A stretch of DNA of 64,000 nt from Heterodera schachtii (taxonomy: Eukaryota > Nematoda > Chromadorea > Rhabditida > Heteroderidae), in assembly GCA_023374025.1 (NCBI GenBank), contig SIJG01000053.1, positions 558,001 through 622,000 on the forward strand. Reading direction: 5' to 3'. This document shows, one piece after another, positions 1-10,560 of this stretch (positions within the stretch are counted from its first letter, which is position 1; each line of letters begins with the position of its first letter). The notes under the pieces were generated by a model. It saw nothing but the letters and a program-made list of their open reading frames with translations, was not told where the DNA came from and did no database searches. A program made the position numbers and the translations under genes.

Positions 1-16
1 ATTTTTTCTATAAGTA

Positions 17-792
17 CAGGGATGAGATCTGTTCTGATTTATCAGAAATGTTCTGATTTGGAGGGTCCAAATCTGATAAAATAAAAATGTTCTGATTTGT
101 CAGAAATGTTCTGATTTTGGGGTAGCGACCAAAATTTGTTCTGATTTCTTAAATAAACTCATAATTTTGAAATTTATGGCATAATGTCACTATTTTATCG
201 AAGAAATATAAGATTATGGCAAAATTTGGTCATTTTTTGACAAAAATCTGTTAACAAATCGATTAAAAAGCGCAAAAATTTTTCCCGGCGGCGCCTATCG
301 GCACCGCCGGACCCTCTGTTCCTCCTCCAAACTTTTTTTAAAAAACGCTTCGCAAAAAAAGCGTTTTTAAGCAAAAAAGTCGTCGCTTGACTTTTAATTT
401 ATTGAGAAAATTGGCCTTTTTTGGTAAAAATCTGTTAAGAAATCCGAACGAAATTACAAAAATTTTTCCAGCGGCGCCTATCGGCACCGCCGGACCCTCT
501 TCTCTCGCCCATTCATCAAAAGTTTTTTTGGAAAAATGCGCCGCAAAAAAATTCTTAAAAATCTAATTTTTTCATCCCGAGTGTACTGAAATTTACGATT
601 TGCTAAACCTCAGCAAAATTTTTAAAGATGATAATCGGAGGCGAAAATATAATTTTTAATACATTTTTGATTAAATAAATTGTAAAATAATTGATTTGAA
701 GCAATTTTGCAAAATGTTCTGATTTTTGACCTCAAAATCTGATTTTTTGAGTCCGATGTTCTGATATTGAAAAATTTTCGATCGCATCCCTG
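17..792. mobile_element. hAT-like MITE, word family GTTCTGATTT
   Basis: The left end CAGGGATGAGATC and the right end GCATCCCTG are inverted. The element is flanked by the 8-bp direct repeat TATAAGTA (9-16 and 793-800), the expected target duplication of hAT elements. Both subterminal regions repeat a short word (aTGTTCTGATTT and its complement). The interior carries two copies of a GC-rich hairpin motif (286-310 and 471-494). No transposase is encoded, so it is non-autonomous. The ends and duplication are read directly; the hAT assignment is inference. Confidence 0.8.
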
Positions 793-800
793 TATAAGTA

Positions 801-1174
801 CCCAAATTAAACATTCTTGGTATCATCAATAGCCTCAAGTGTCCTATATTAGTAATATTTTTCAAAGAATCTCGTTCTGTTTTAAATAAGTTATGGCCAG
901 AAAATTACAAAAAAAAAAAAAAACTGATTTTCTAAATATTTTTGAAACATAACGAACTCTTTTTAGTCTTTGCATACTAATAGAGAACTCTTAGAGTTAC
1001 CGAATGATACCAAGAATGTTTAATTTGTGTGCTTCTAGAAAAAGTTATGGTGTACTAAATTTGTCAAATTATTTTATGGTCGTGTCTTTTTAAAGGTCGT
1101 GTGAACTGCAATAGAGCCCCGCCTACATGCCCCCTTCTTTTCTCTATATTATTTGAGAGGGAGTTTAATTTTAG
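801..1174. repeat. A+T-rich spacer with inverted arms
   Basis: No gene is seen. The words AAACATTCTTGGTATCAT (near 809) and ATGATACCAAGAATGTTT (near 1005) are inverted, so this is probably another small foldback element. A related word occurs near 56645. Confidence 0.45.
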
Positions 1175-1625
1175 TCATCGAGAGTATTGTTTAGTGTGTA
1201 CCGCATGTTGCTGTAGATGAACAAGGGCAGCTGCAACATTTGTGGCCGCAGAAGACGCACTTACAACAGACGGACTGCGAAATTCAGCCAAATCTGTTGT
1301 CGCCACTTGACCAGAAAATTGGGACTGCGAAGTTATTTGGTCTCCAAAAGACGCCAGCCGACGCAATTTTGGTCCACGACTTGGCCCTGATGAACAAATG
1401 TACAAAAATTACAAATGTTTTGTTGAGCTGAAAACCTTCATCGTCTCCGCCTTGTGGAAGGCGTAGTCCACTCGACAGACGCACCGAAGTTGCACTGGGC
1501 GAAATGAGCAGCGGAGGTGGCGATGAGATGTGAACTGCTGTTGTCGCAGTTGCGGAGAGGACGGAATCCTCTTCAGTGGGACCCGTAACTGATGGCTCAT
1601 TATTGACAGTTGTGTATGAGTCCAT
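1175..1625 (-). CDS. Small two-exon gene, Ser/Thr-rich protein of 133 aa
   Basis: Exon 1 is 1625-1436 and exon 2 is 1386-1175, joined by a 49-bp GT-AG intron. The exons sum to 402 bp, exactly 134 codons including the stop, which supports the model. An in-frame stop directly precedes the ATG, and a good splice acceptor (ttgcag) lies about 25 bp upstream, compatible with a 5' UTR exon or spliced-leader addition. The protein is rich in Ser, Thr, Ala and Gln and has a short basic stretch (RGPKLRRLASFGDQ) near the centre. I see no signal peptide, membrane segment or catalytic motif and do not recognise the family. It lies between MITEs, so a transposon-derived origin is possible. Confidence 0.5.
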
Positions 1626-1981
1626 TTACTCAAAACGTACCCAAATAACCTGCAATTAACATGTTTTATAAGCAAATTAATGTCAGAAAAATAAACTCGA
1701 AAGAATAGGTACCATATTAGTGCATTTTACAGTAGAAATGATCATAGGGTAAGTATGAATCATATGGCCCAGAGCCAAAAAGACACAAAACCACTTTTAT
1801 AGGTTTTCTTAGGCGATGAAAACGATAGAAAAATAAAAAAATTCGGGCAATTTTTTAAACCTGTTTTGAACCGGTTGAAATCACGAAAAATTCACTCGAA
1901 AACCAGACAATAATAGCTCATTTTAAAAAGGAATCTGAGCACTGGGAAAACTGAGTCCCATTGAAAATGGATACTAATAGA

Positions 1982-2524
1982 TAGGGCTTCCATTTTTAGG
2001 CACAAAAAATCGCGAAATAGGCACCTAAAAAGGCAGAAAAAATTTGCAAAATAGGCATTAAATAGGCACAAAATAGGCAAAAAAAATTTTTTTACTAGTT
2101 TTTAGGCAGCAAAACACGTAAAAATTTAAATCTTTCAAATTGTAAATGAAATTATTAAATAATTAAAAGTTTTTTCCAGATAAGGACAAATTTAAATCAA
2201 AAATTTTTATTGAGAAAAAAAAAATTTAAAATTTGGGATTATTTTTTAGAAAATTTTTCAATTCTTAAGGGTGTATTTTCTTAAATCTTTTTTGGGTCAT
2301 TTCTTAGGGGTGCATTTTTCGTTTTTATTGCATTTTTGTTAAGGATTTTTTCAAAAACCCTAAAATAGGCAAGTTAGGCACAAAAACCCCGAAATAGGCA
2401 AAGTTAGGCATTATAAAAGTCATCGTAGACACCCCAAACCAAGCGGAAAATGCCTTTTTCGTGCTTATCTAAGCGTATTAAGTGCGCAGAAATTTTAGGC
2501 ATTTGCCTAAAAATTGAAGCCCTA
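1982..2524. mobile_element. hAT-like MITE, word family AATAGGCAC
   Basis: The ends TAGGGCTTCCATTTTTAGGC and (inverted) GCCTAAAAATTGAAGCCCTA are flanked by the 8-bp direct repeat CTAATAGA (1974-1981 and 2525-2532). The interior is built from repeated AAATAGGCAC words. It shares the backbone phrase TTAGGGGTG..TTTTTCGTTTTTATTGC with the elements at 9499-10125 (inverted) and 44719-45343. No coding capacity. Confidence 0.8.
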
Positions 2525-2555
2525 CTAATAGATGGACAAAATAATTTGACCAGGT

Positions 2556-2660
2556 AAACTTCGTTCGCAAAAGGACACGAGCGGACTTCTTCCGGGAGCC
2601 AGGAATTCGCCCCACCTACTGACCGCCGTAGTTCAGTTTTTTTTTTAATAGGCATTATTG
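2556..2660. repeat. Diverged copy of the GC-rich hairpin repeat
   Basis: This contains TTCGCAAAAGG followed by GCGGACTTCTTCCG and CGCCCCACCTACTG, in the same order as the fuller copies at 5020-5236 and 62276-62508. It is shortened and degenerate. The MITE ending at 2524 lies immediately to its left. Confidence 0.5.
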
Positions 2661-2759
2661 CCCAAATTTTCTTTGGCTTTGAACCGGTTCAAAAATCTTT
2701 CATTGTCAACTGGCATCGGCTCGACTTCAACCCCTAATTTTTAAACTTAACTCGTCAAG

Positions 2760-3700
2760 AGCTTTCAAATGAACCAAATTTGACAGTATTCGACCATTTT
2801 AAAAAGTTATATCAATTTTAAGTATAAGAAATTCTGCAAAATTCCTGCTAAGCTAACTTTTGATGCTGAGCAAAAAAGTCTTTTACAACAACTTGATCAG
2901 ATGTCTGGACACCCCAAAATACAGTAAAATCGGGGAAATTTTCGAAAAAGATTCCCAGGGGTTGGACAAATTTTGAAAATTTTGAATAGTTCCATTGGAA
3001 AGAGTACAAAATTTTACAGATTTGCCTTTTGAATGGTGAATCTATTGGTTTATACCCGTGAGGTATGAGCACTTCAATTTCGGTATTGATCATTCTACTT
3101 TTAAAATGCACTATTTCATTAGAAATACAGTACTTTTAGCAGACACCGAATTTGAAGTGGTAATACCTCAGCGGATATAAGTCGTAGAGACTTACGGTCA
3201 TTTGCATATTGTAGAGCATTTTCTTCTCTTTAGATGGACAAAATTACATTTCCAAAAAATTTTCCCAAGCCCATAGGAATTTTTCTCAAAAATTTTCATG
3301 ATTTTCAGTGTATTTTGGGATACCACTCAGATCACCATGAAGGAGTGATCTGGTCAAATTGCAGTATAAAACTTTTTTGATTAGCATCACAAATTAGCAG
3401 TAATTTTTCAGCATATTTCCTATACGATCATGATAATTTTTATAGTATTAGATAAGTTTCCTTGACTGGAACTCCTTTGCAATTTAAACACTGACTCACC
3501 ACCTTCCCCATTCAGTCCCTTCCCAATTTTATATGCATCGGGATTTAATTAATTTTTATATAAGAAATCCTTAAAAAAAAGTTTTTAAAAATGGTCTAAA
3601 AATTGCAAAATTTTGAGTTTTTAAATGCGCGGTCCGCGGCCGCGGCAATTTGAATGCGCGGCCGCGGTTTTTTTCTGTGCGCGCTCCAGCCCTGATTCAT
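2760..3700. repeat. Repeat-rich stretch without genes
   Basis: No coding region is supported. The phrase TTCCCAGGGGTTGGA occurs here and again near 6431, showing shared repeat ancestry. A GC-rich patch (GCGGTCCGCGGCCGCGG) lies at 3629-3668. Confidence 0.4.
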
Positions 3701-4298
3701 ACTAAGGTACTTATGCATTTTGGCCATATAAAAAAATTTTTTGTTTTTAATGATAAAAATGTGCCAGGGGTTATCCGCGGCCACTTATCACGAATACGAC
3801 ATCCATTTCGACCAATTTTGAACCCTTAATCCGGACTCGAACAAAAAGTCGAAAAACAAAATTTGGTAATACTACCGATGGTAGGGCCCCTTTTTTGAAA
3901 AAATATTTAATTTAGGAACAAAATGGAGAATTTTGAAAATTTTAGGTTTTCGACTTTTTGTTAGAATTCGGGTCCGGGTTTCGAAATTGGTCAAAATGAG
4001 TGTCAGATTCGTGTTCATCGACCCCGGAAACCCTTAGAAACTTACTTTCAGTGACTTTTAAAAAGTTAATATGGCCCGGAGCCTAAAATGGCCAAAATAT
4101 ATACCAATCGGTAACTCTCGGTCTGTAATGGAAGAAGCCGAAAGAATTTTTTTGCGGCAACCAATCCCTGAAGAGTTACAGACCCGGGACTGAAATAGCC
4201 AAATTCCTTTGGGACTGAATCGTCCAACTGGTAAAAAATAAAGGATGAACAAAAAGAATTTGACAAGATAACTTTCGCAAAAGGGAGCATGCGAAGAC

Positions 4299-5019
4299 CG
4301 GTCGGGGTCGTTTTCGCGCCGTCGTTTTCGCGCCGCCGTTTTCGCGCCGTCGTTTTCGCGCCAGGTTCATTTTCGCGCCGTCGTTTTCGCGCGAGGGTCG
4401 TTTTCGCGCGGTTGCATATATGTAAAATAAATAGGAGTATATATTAAAGAAAATTTGTTTTTACTGATCAAGTAAATATAACTACCAACTATACTGATCA
4501 GTGATCACGAATCAGAAATCAAATTTCAGTTAGGACATCGCTTATGGCCGCAGAATCCCTGCGTATCTGGCATTCTGTAGCAGGCTAAGGGGTGGTCAGG
4601 TTCGGATTCACCCTGAGTAAAAAGTTATTTTGTTTTTTTTTGTGGGTTTCTAAACTTAATATGTCGACTATATTAAGTTTTCAAACTGAATTTTTACCAA
4701 AATTATGACAACTTCGTCCCACAAAATGATCATAATTATGCCAATGCCAATGTGAGTCCCGGAAACATTATCAATTTTCTCACTGGTATTTCCCGAAACT
4801 ATTAAATGCGTCCTTAGATTGTTCTAAAGTTTTTCTTGCTTTTTTGTTAAATTTTTATTAGAAAAATTGTGTCTTTTTTCATTTTTTTTCTTTGGCGCGA
4901 AAACGACCCCCGCGCGAAAACGACAGCGCGAAAACGAACCTGGCGCGAAAACGGCGGCGCGAAAACGACGGCGCGAAAACGACGGCGCGAAAACGACGGC
5001 GCGAAAACGACCTGGCCCG
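4299..5019. mobile_element. Third-layer foldback with tandem TCGTTTTCGCGCC arms
   Basis: The arms are tandem arrays of about 15 bp (GTCGTTTTCGCGCCG) at 4305-4410, with the complement at 4894-5010. The element is flanked by the 9-bp repeat TGCGAAGAC (4290-4298 and 5020-5028). The paralogous site at 62288-62300 has a single TGCGAAGAC with no insertion, which serves as an empty-site control. The A+T-rich centre has no coding capacity. Confidence 0.8.
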
Positions 5020-5236
5020 TGCGAAGACAGAGCAAGTAGTGGGGCGAGACGGAGGGCGGAGGAAGACGTCTGACGAGCGCCACAGGCGGTTGACTGCGGG
5101 GGCCCGAAGGGCCCCCGCCAATCAGTCAACCGCCTGCGGATCACGCGCGGACTTCTTCCGTAGCCCGTAGTCTCGCCCCACCTACTGGCCGCCGTAGTCG
5201 AGTGTGCGGCGGTTTTTTAGCGCAATAAGCTAAATT
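5020..5236. repeat. GC-rich structured repeat, copy 1
   Basis: This is about 215 bp of GC-rich sequence in A+T-rich surroundings and is nearly identical to 62288-62508. It folds on itself: GGGGCGAGAC (5041) pairs with GTCTCGCCCC (5169), and CAGGCGGTTGACTG pairs with CAGTCAACCGCCTG around a GGGGGCCCGAAGGGCCCCC apex. It ends in a T6 run (GCGGCGGTTTTTTAGC), like a Pol III terminator. It could be a structured RNA or a SINE-like or MITE core; no known RNA family is recognised. Confidence 0.6.
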
Positions 5237-5475
5237 CAATCTCTTATATTTGATTTTCCTTTTTATTTTGAGGTCCCACAACTTCTGTCAATATAATTTT
5301 TGTCAAAAAATTCTTTCAGATGATTCGTGGGTTACATGCCGAGAGGAGTTGATTGGTATCTATTTTGTCACAATTACATGCGTTTTTACCAGTTGCACGG
5401 TTCAGTCCCAAAGGCATTTGGCCATTTCAGTCCCGGGTCTGTAACTCTTCAGGGATTGGTTGCCGCAAAAAAATC

Positions 5476-5939
5476 GGGAATAGTAGGGCTGGTCCCCCCC
5501 TTTTTTTCGAAAAAATATTTTTTGTTTTCATAAGTCATGAAAACATGTTTCAGAGGGTTTTCGGGCCCGCTAATCACGAATCCGGCACCCATTTCGAACA
5601 ATTCCGAACTCTGGGCCCGAATTCGAACAAAAAGTCGAAAATTCAAATTTTTAATTTTTCGACTTTATCTAAAAATGGGTTGAAAACAAGGAAACGAATT
5701 AAAAATCATCACTTCTTCAATAAAAGATAATTCAAACCATTTTTAGACAAAAAGTCGAAAAATTAAAAATTTGAATTTTCGACTTTTTGTTCGAATTCGG
5801 GCCCGGAGTTCGGAATTGTTCGAAATGGGTGCCGGATTCGTGATTAGCGACCTCGAAAACCCTCTGAAACATGTTTTCATGACTTAGAAACAAAAAATAT
5901 TTTTTCGAAAAAAAGGGGGGGACCAGCCCTACTATTACC
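5476..5939. mobile_element. Third-layer foldback element, 464 bp
   Basis: The ends are GGGAATAGTAGGGCTGG and (inverted) CCAGCCCTACTATTACC, with near-palindromic arms of about 190 bp containing TTCGAACAAAAAGTCGAAAA. It is flanked by AAAAAATC on both sides (5468-5475 and 5940-5947). It interrupts the right arm of the 3865-6080 element, whose left arm still shows the uninterrupted phrase. Confidence 0.8.
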
Positions 5940-6829
5940 AAAAAATCTTTCGGATTCTTACATTACAGATCGAGAGCTATCGATTGATATATTTTTCGGC
6001 CATTTTGGGCTCCGGGCCATATGACCGATATTTTCCAATATTTTTTTCAAAAAAGGGGTCCTACCATCGGTAGTATTACCCAAAATTTTTTTTTTCAAAT
6101 TTAGCACTTGTTTGGGTTGAATTTTAAGTTATTTTATATGTTAGATGTGAACTTTATAGAATATGGTCTGTTGCATTTTTATTATAGATTTAAATCAATT
6201 TTTGGCAATAAATGCGAATTTTGAAAAAAATTTTGGTTTAAACTTTTTGTTCGAGTCCGGGGTTCGGAATTGGTCGAAATGGATGTATATTCGTGAGCGG
6301 CCCCGAATACCCCTGGAAACACGTTTTTATCATTAAAAAGTTTAAAAAAATTTTTATGTGGCCTAAACTGCATAAGTACCGGGGGGGGGGGACACCCAAA
6401 ATACACTGAAAATCGAGGAAGTTTTCGAAAACAGATTCCCAGGGGTTGGATATTGGTCCCATTGGAAAGCACAAAATTCTCAACAATATGCAAGACCGCA
6501 AATCTCTTTTAAAGAAAAATGAAAGCTCTCGACGAGCTGTGTATAAAAATCAACAGGGAACGGATTTTTAGGTGCTAAAAAAGGTACCTAAATTTTGCTA
6601 AAAAACTGAAAAACGCCAAAATAGTTGCTAAAAAGTCGCTCTAAGTCAAAAAGTGATCGAAGAAAATATGTTGTTTGCGCTTATCTCAGCATATGCTATC
6701 CGCAAAAAAAATAGATGAAAACCTAAAAATCCGTTCCTGAAAATCAGTGAATGAAGTCGAACCAATGGAATCTGAGCACTGGGAAAACTGAATCCATTGA
6801 AAATGGATATTTCAGTACTAAAAATGAGG

Positions 6830-7290
6830 CTTTTTGTGGTTTTTTGAGAAATTTTGAGGCTTGGGGAAAATCGTCAGATTTTTCAGTGAAAATCTGCTAA
6901 AAATATGGTCAAAATTCTCTTAAAAATCCTTTATTTTCTTTTAAATTTGCTCAAAATCGGTAAATTTAGCCATTTTTTGGACAAATCTGTTAACAAATCG
7001 TATTAAAAATTACAAAATTTTTCCCGGCGGCGCCTATCAGCACCGCCGGCCCCCCTATTCCCCAAAAGTTTTTTGGAAAAAGCGCCGCAAAAAAATAAAC
7101 TTCGATTTTTCATGCTTAGAATTTCACAAAATGCTTATTTCTAACAACAAATTGAAAATACATATAACATTTGAACATTTTAAACGTGTTTTGGAAAAAC
7201 TTGTAAAAATGAGGCTTTTTGACCCAAAATGAGGCTTTTTTGCATGCCAAATGAGGCTTTTGAAAATTTTAATCTGGGAACCCTGACCAT
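6830..7290. repeat. MITE-like repeat, word AAATGAGGCTTTTTG
   Basis: The word AATGAGGCTTTTTG recurs near both ends of the block. A GC hairpin motif sits at 7025-7049. The architecture matches the hAT-like word families, but I could not define the termini. Confidence 0.5.
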
Positions 7291-8880
7291 GACTTTATGT
7301 ATATTGGACAACTTATTAATTACAAAAATTACGACTGAACAAATTTCGGGGTTTGGTAAGACTTTTTTTTCACCAGTGTAAGAAAAAAGTTATGGCCAAA
7401 GATATTGAATCATCGATTGGACGCCAAAAGTGCAATAGAGCAGGATAACGCCTCAAAACCAAATTCAGAAATTTTTCAAATTAAGAATTAATTAAGACTG
7501 ATCGGTGGATAATACATACGTTTTGAGTTAGTAACAAAGTAATGCTCTAAAATAATGTCGAATTTGAAAAAGATAGGAGGAGGGAAGGAGATTGGAAGTG
7601 AAGGGATTGAGTGGAATAGTGGAGAAAATGGTAGATGGAGAGGAAGGGAAGGGGGGACTGGTTGGATGGATGGGAAATGGGGATGGAGGAGGCGAGCAAG
7701 CACCCCTTCCCCTCCCCGCCCACCCCCCCCCCCCCCCCCCCCTCTCCCCGTCTCTCTGTCTCCCGGCCGCCTCTTCCCTACCCACTCTCTCTCCCCTCTC
7801 ACACTCTCTCCCCTCACCCTTCTTTCTCGCCCATCTCTTATCCCTTCTATTGCACGCCGATGCATACCTCAACACAGGGAAGGCACAGAGAAATGCGTGA
7901 ACCGATGGCGGCAGTGTCTGCCGCTGCTTTGCATCGAATGGAAACGGGGAAACCCTGTTTCTTTGCATGTAGTGTCTCTCTTCTACCTTTATTCTCTCGT
8001 CACACATTTTCATTCGTCTCTCTTTTTTGTTAATCTTTTTAGATATTGGGTGTAGAAAATGAACGGAGAGAGCAAGTAAACGAAGAGAATTAGTGAAAAA
8101 GGGAAAATATAAGGGAGGGCAGAGAATATGCAAAGAAATGGAAGAGAGAGAGAGACAAGGACGAGAGAGTATGCAAAAAAAGACGAAGGAAGAGAAGAGA
8201 AGGAAGGACCCGTCTCACCCCGCTTTTACCTTTTTCTTCTCTCTCTCATTCTCTTTCTTTCAGTTTATCCTTTTACATTAGAAAGACTCTCTCTGTTTCT
8301 TCTCCGTCTGATGTTGTGACATGCATTTTTCCCTTCTTTGTCGGCGGCTGTCTGGCGAGCGGACTAATGGGAGGGAAAGACAGACAAATTGGAAAGGGAC
8401 AGCCGGCGACGGAATGGGCGAATTAAGGAGTGACTGTCGGGGACGGAAAATTGGACATAAAATTTTAAATTATAAAATAAAGGAAATTTATGTAAGTGAC
8501 GGTGCCAATAAAATTCCTAATGGAAATAATTGCAGTAATTGTATGGTACCGATGTAGTTTTTTTTCCAAAATACTCCAGCCATCCTTGAACACCAGACGG
8601 TGCCTTGTTGGTAATGATTGCAATTGCGTGCCGAATGTAAATGGCGGAATGAGTGCCAAAGAAAGGACAGATCTGATTTAGAATAATATCAAAAAAGAAA
8701 GTTAATGAAAGAAGCCTAGGTATCTAATTGTTTTGTGAACAGTTTTTCTTTAGGTCAATGTTTCTTCACCTTCAAAGGATGTGGGTTTTATTGCACTTTA
8801 TGAGTCCGATCAAATATTTGTGAACCCAATAAATTTTAATTTTTTGTTTCAAGAAGAATTTTCATTTTCATTTTACACCA
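7291..8880. other. Intergenic, pyrimidine/purine low-complexity DNA
   Basis: Long CT- and GA-biased stretches (7600-8300) with a poly-C run at about 7726-7742 give open frames on both strands. These encode only Pro/Ser/Arg low complexity, and I do not support a gene. Confidence 0.5.
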
Positions 8881-9454
8881 GAGATGGCACGGATTTCCGA
8901 TTTCCGACATTTTGGGGTCGGAATTCTGATTTCCGAAAAAATTTTGGTCGTCGGAATTCCGACTTCCGGTCTCCGAAATCTTTGATAAAAAGTCGAAAAT
9001 TTTCGGATTAGTAATTTTTATACAATTTCTGTTAATTAATTGCACTGAAATTTTCAAAAAAATTTTCCTGTACTCTAAAACCTTAATTTTCTTGAAAAAT
9101 TTGCTCAAAATCGCTAACTTTGGTCATTTTGGACAAAATTTCTTAACAAATCGTATTAAAAAGTGCAAATTTTTTCCGGCGGCGCCTATCGGCACAGCCG
9201 GACGCCCTGCCCCCCCCCCTGCACCATTAAAAACATTTTTGAAATCACCTTTTACTTGGTTAAGAATTAAAAAATTTAACCAATTAAAATATCTAGAAAT
9301 TTTTATTATATTTTATGTATTTTGAAAAATTTCCGATTTCTGACTTCCGAAAAATTTTTGGGCCTCGGAATTCCGGTTTTCTACTTCCGAAAAATTTTTG
9401 ATCCCCGGAATTCCGATTTCCGAAAATTTTTGGGGCCTCGGAATACCATCCCTG
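8879..9454. mobile_element. hAT-like MITE, word family GGAATTCCGAYTTCCG
   Basis: The ends CAGAGATGGCACGG and (inverted) ATACCATCCCTG are flanked by TTTTACAC on both sides (8871-8878 and 9455-9462). The interior is built from GGAATTCCGATTTCCG-type words. A GC hairpin motif is present at 9177-9202. No coding capacity. Confidence 0.75.
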
Positions 9455-9498
9455 TTTTACACCAGTAAAAAATATAAAGAAATTTCGCTACTTATGTG

Positions 9499-10125
9499 TA
9501 GGGATGGGATTTTTAGTTTTTTAATTATTTTTTCTGCGGCTTTAACTCGACGAGAAATGCACGAAAAACACATTTTTTTTTTTTTGAAAATTTTTCGTTT
9601 TTAGTGCCACTATTCATCACTAGGAATCACTATTTTGGAGCTTTGCCACTAAAAAAAAACTATTTCGGAAGTTGGCCACTAAAATAATTTTTTGCCACTA
9701 TTTTGGCGTTTCGTCATTATTTTTGCCACTATTTTGGCATTTTTGGAAAACTAACCAAAAATTGCAATAAAATCGAAAAATACACCCCTAAGAATCGACC
9801 TAAAAAATTTTAAAAATACACCCCTATGAATCGACCTAAAAATTTTCAAAAATAGACCCCCTAAGAATTGGAAAAATTTCACAAAAATTCTTCACCCAAT
9901 TTTTTTTTTCTTGTTCAATATTTGCTAAGAAAATATTTTGTAACTGCAATCAGTGAATAAAATATTTTTCCTTAATTTTAAATTATTTTCAAAATAGCTA
10001 TTTAAAAAATTACACCCCTAAATTTGGAACTTTTTCGCCACTATTTTTGCCACTATTTTGGCATTTTTTGGTCACTATTTAGTTAATTATTTTGGGATTT
10101 TTTATCACTAAAAATCCCATCCCTA
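9499..10125. mobile_element. hAT-like MITE, word family GCCACTATTTTGG
   Basis: The inverted ends TAGGGATGGGATTTTTAG and CTAAAAATCCCATCCCTA are flanked by CTTATGTG on both sides (9491-9498 and 10126-10133). The interior repeats TGCCACTATTTTGGC. It includes the ACACCCCTAAGAATCGACC phrase shared, in inverse orientation, with the elements at 1982 and 44719. Confidence 0.85.
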
Positions 10126-10169
10126 CTTATGTGTTGGTCATATTTTTTGAAAAAAATTTTTGAGATAAA

Positions 10170-10560
10170 CTTGTTTCGATTCTGACATCCATTCCGACCA
10201 ATTTCGAATCCCGGACCCGAAACCATTTTAAAACAAAATTCACATTTATTGCACAAAAAGGCTTTTTAGGGGGATTTTAGGGTCGGAAAAACCGGTTCTG
10301 GCATCTATTTTGTCCCAATTCGAACTTCGAACTCAGATTCGAACAAAATTCAAAAAAAAAAAAGAAAATTCATTTTTCAACAAAAGTACAGCCGGAATTT
10401 TAACAAAAATTTGAAATCTGAAAAATGTGTATTTCCCACTTTTGGTTCATAATCGGGTCCGGGACTCGAAATTGGTCGAAATGGATGTCAGAATAGATTT
10501 TCCCGACCCTAAAACCCATAAAACAAGTTTATCTCAAAAACAAATGTTCAAAAAATCTGT
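10170..10560. mobile_element. Foldback element (GGTCGAAATGGATGTC arms)
   Basis: Left arm: TTTGAGATAAACTTG then GACATCCATTCCGACC. Right arm: GGTCGAAATGGATGTC then CAAGTTTATCTCAAA. These are complementary. Exact ends and target duplication were not resolved. It belongs to the same family as the outer element at 3706-6380. Confidence 0.6.

Larger units (their letters stand above)
3865..6080. mobile_element. Second-layer foldback element, 8-bp duplication
   Basis: The termini GGTAATACTACCGATGGTAG and CTACCATCGGTAGTATTACC are perfect inverted repeats. They are flanked by CAAAATTT on both sides (3857-3864 and 6081-6088). The arms are long: AGAGTTACAGACCCGGGACT (left) recurs inverted near 5435. GG ends with an 8-bp duplication are compatible with Merlin-type or other DNA transposons; the superfamily is inference. 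Two further elements are inserted inside it. Confidence 0.75.
3706..6380. mobile_element. Outer foldback element of a nested set
   Basis: The left end GGTACTTATGCATTTTGGCC and the right end (inverted) GGCCTAAACTGCATAAGTACC are complementary. Inside the termini, both arms carry CGACATCCATTTCGACC (left) and GGTCGAAATGGATGT (right), a signature found in at least five other foldbacks here. A 2.2-kb element with its own target duplication sits in its middle. No flanking duplication is obvious for this outer layer; the right flank is a G run. Confidence 0.65.

Noticed and set aside
4824..5170. Frames reading ARKRRRENDGAKTTARKR-like repeats
   Set aside because: They are translations of the tandem GGCGCGAAAACGAC arm of a foldback element.
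7488..8133. Overlapping Arg/Gly- and Pro/Ser-rich frames
   Set aside because: Low-complexity CT/GA DNA with a poly-C run, open in several frames at once and with no splice or domain support.
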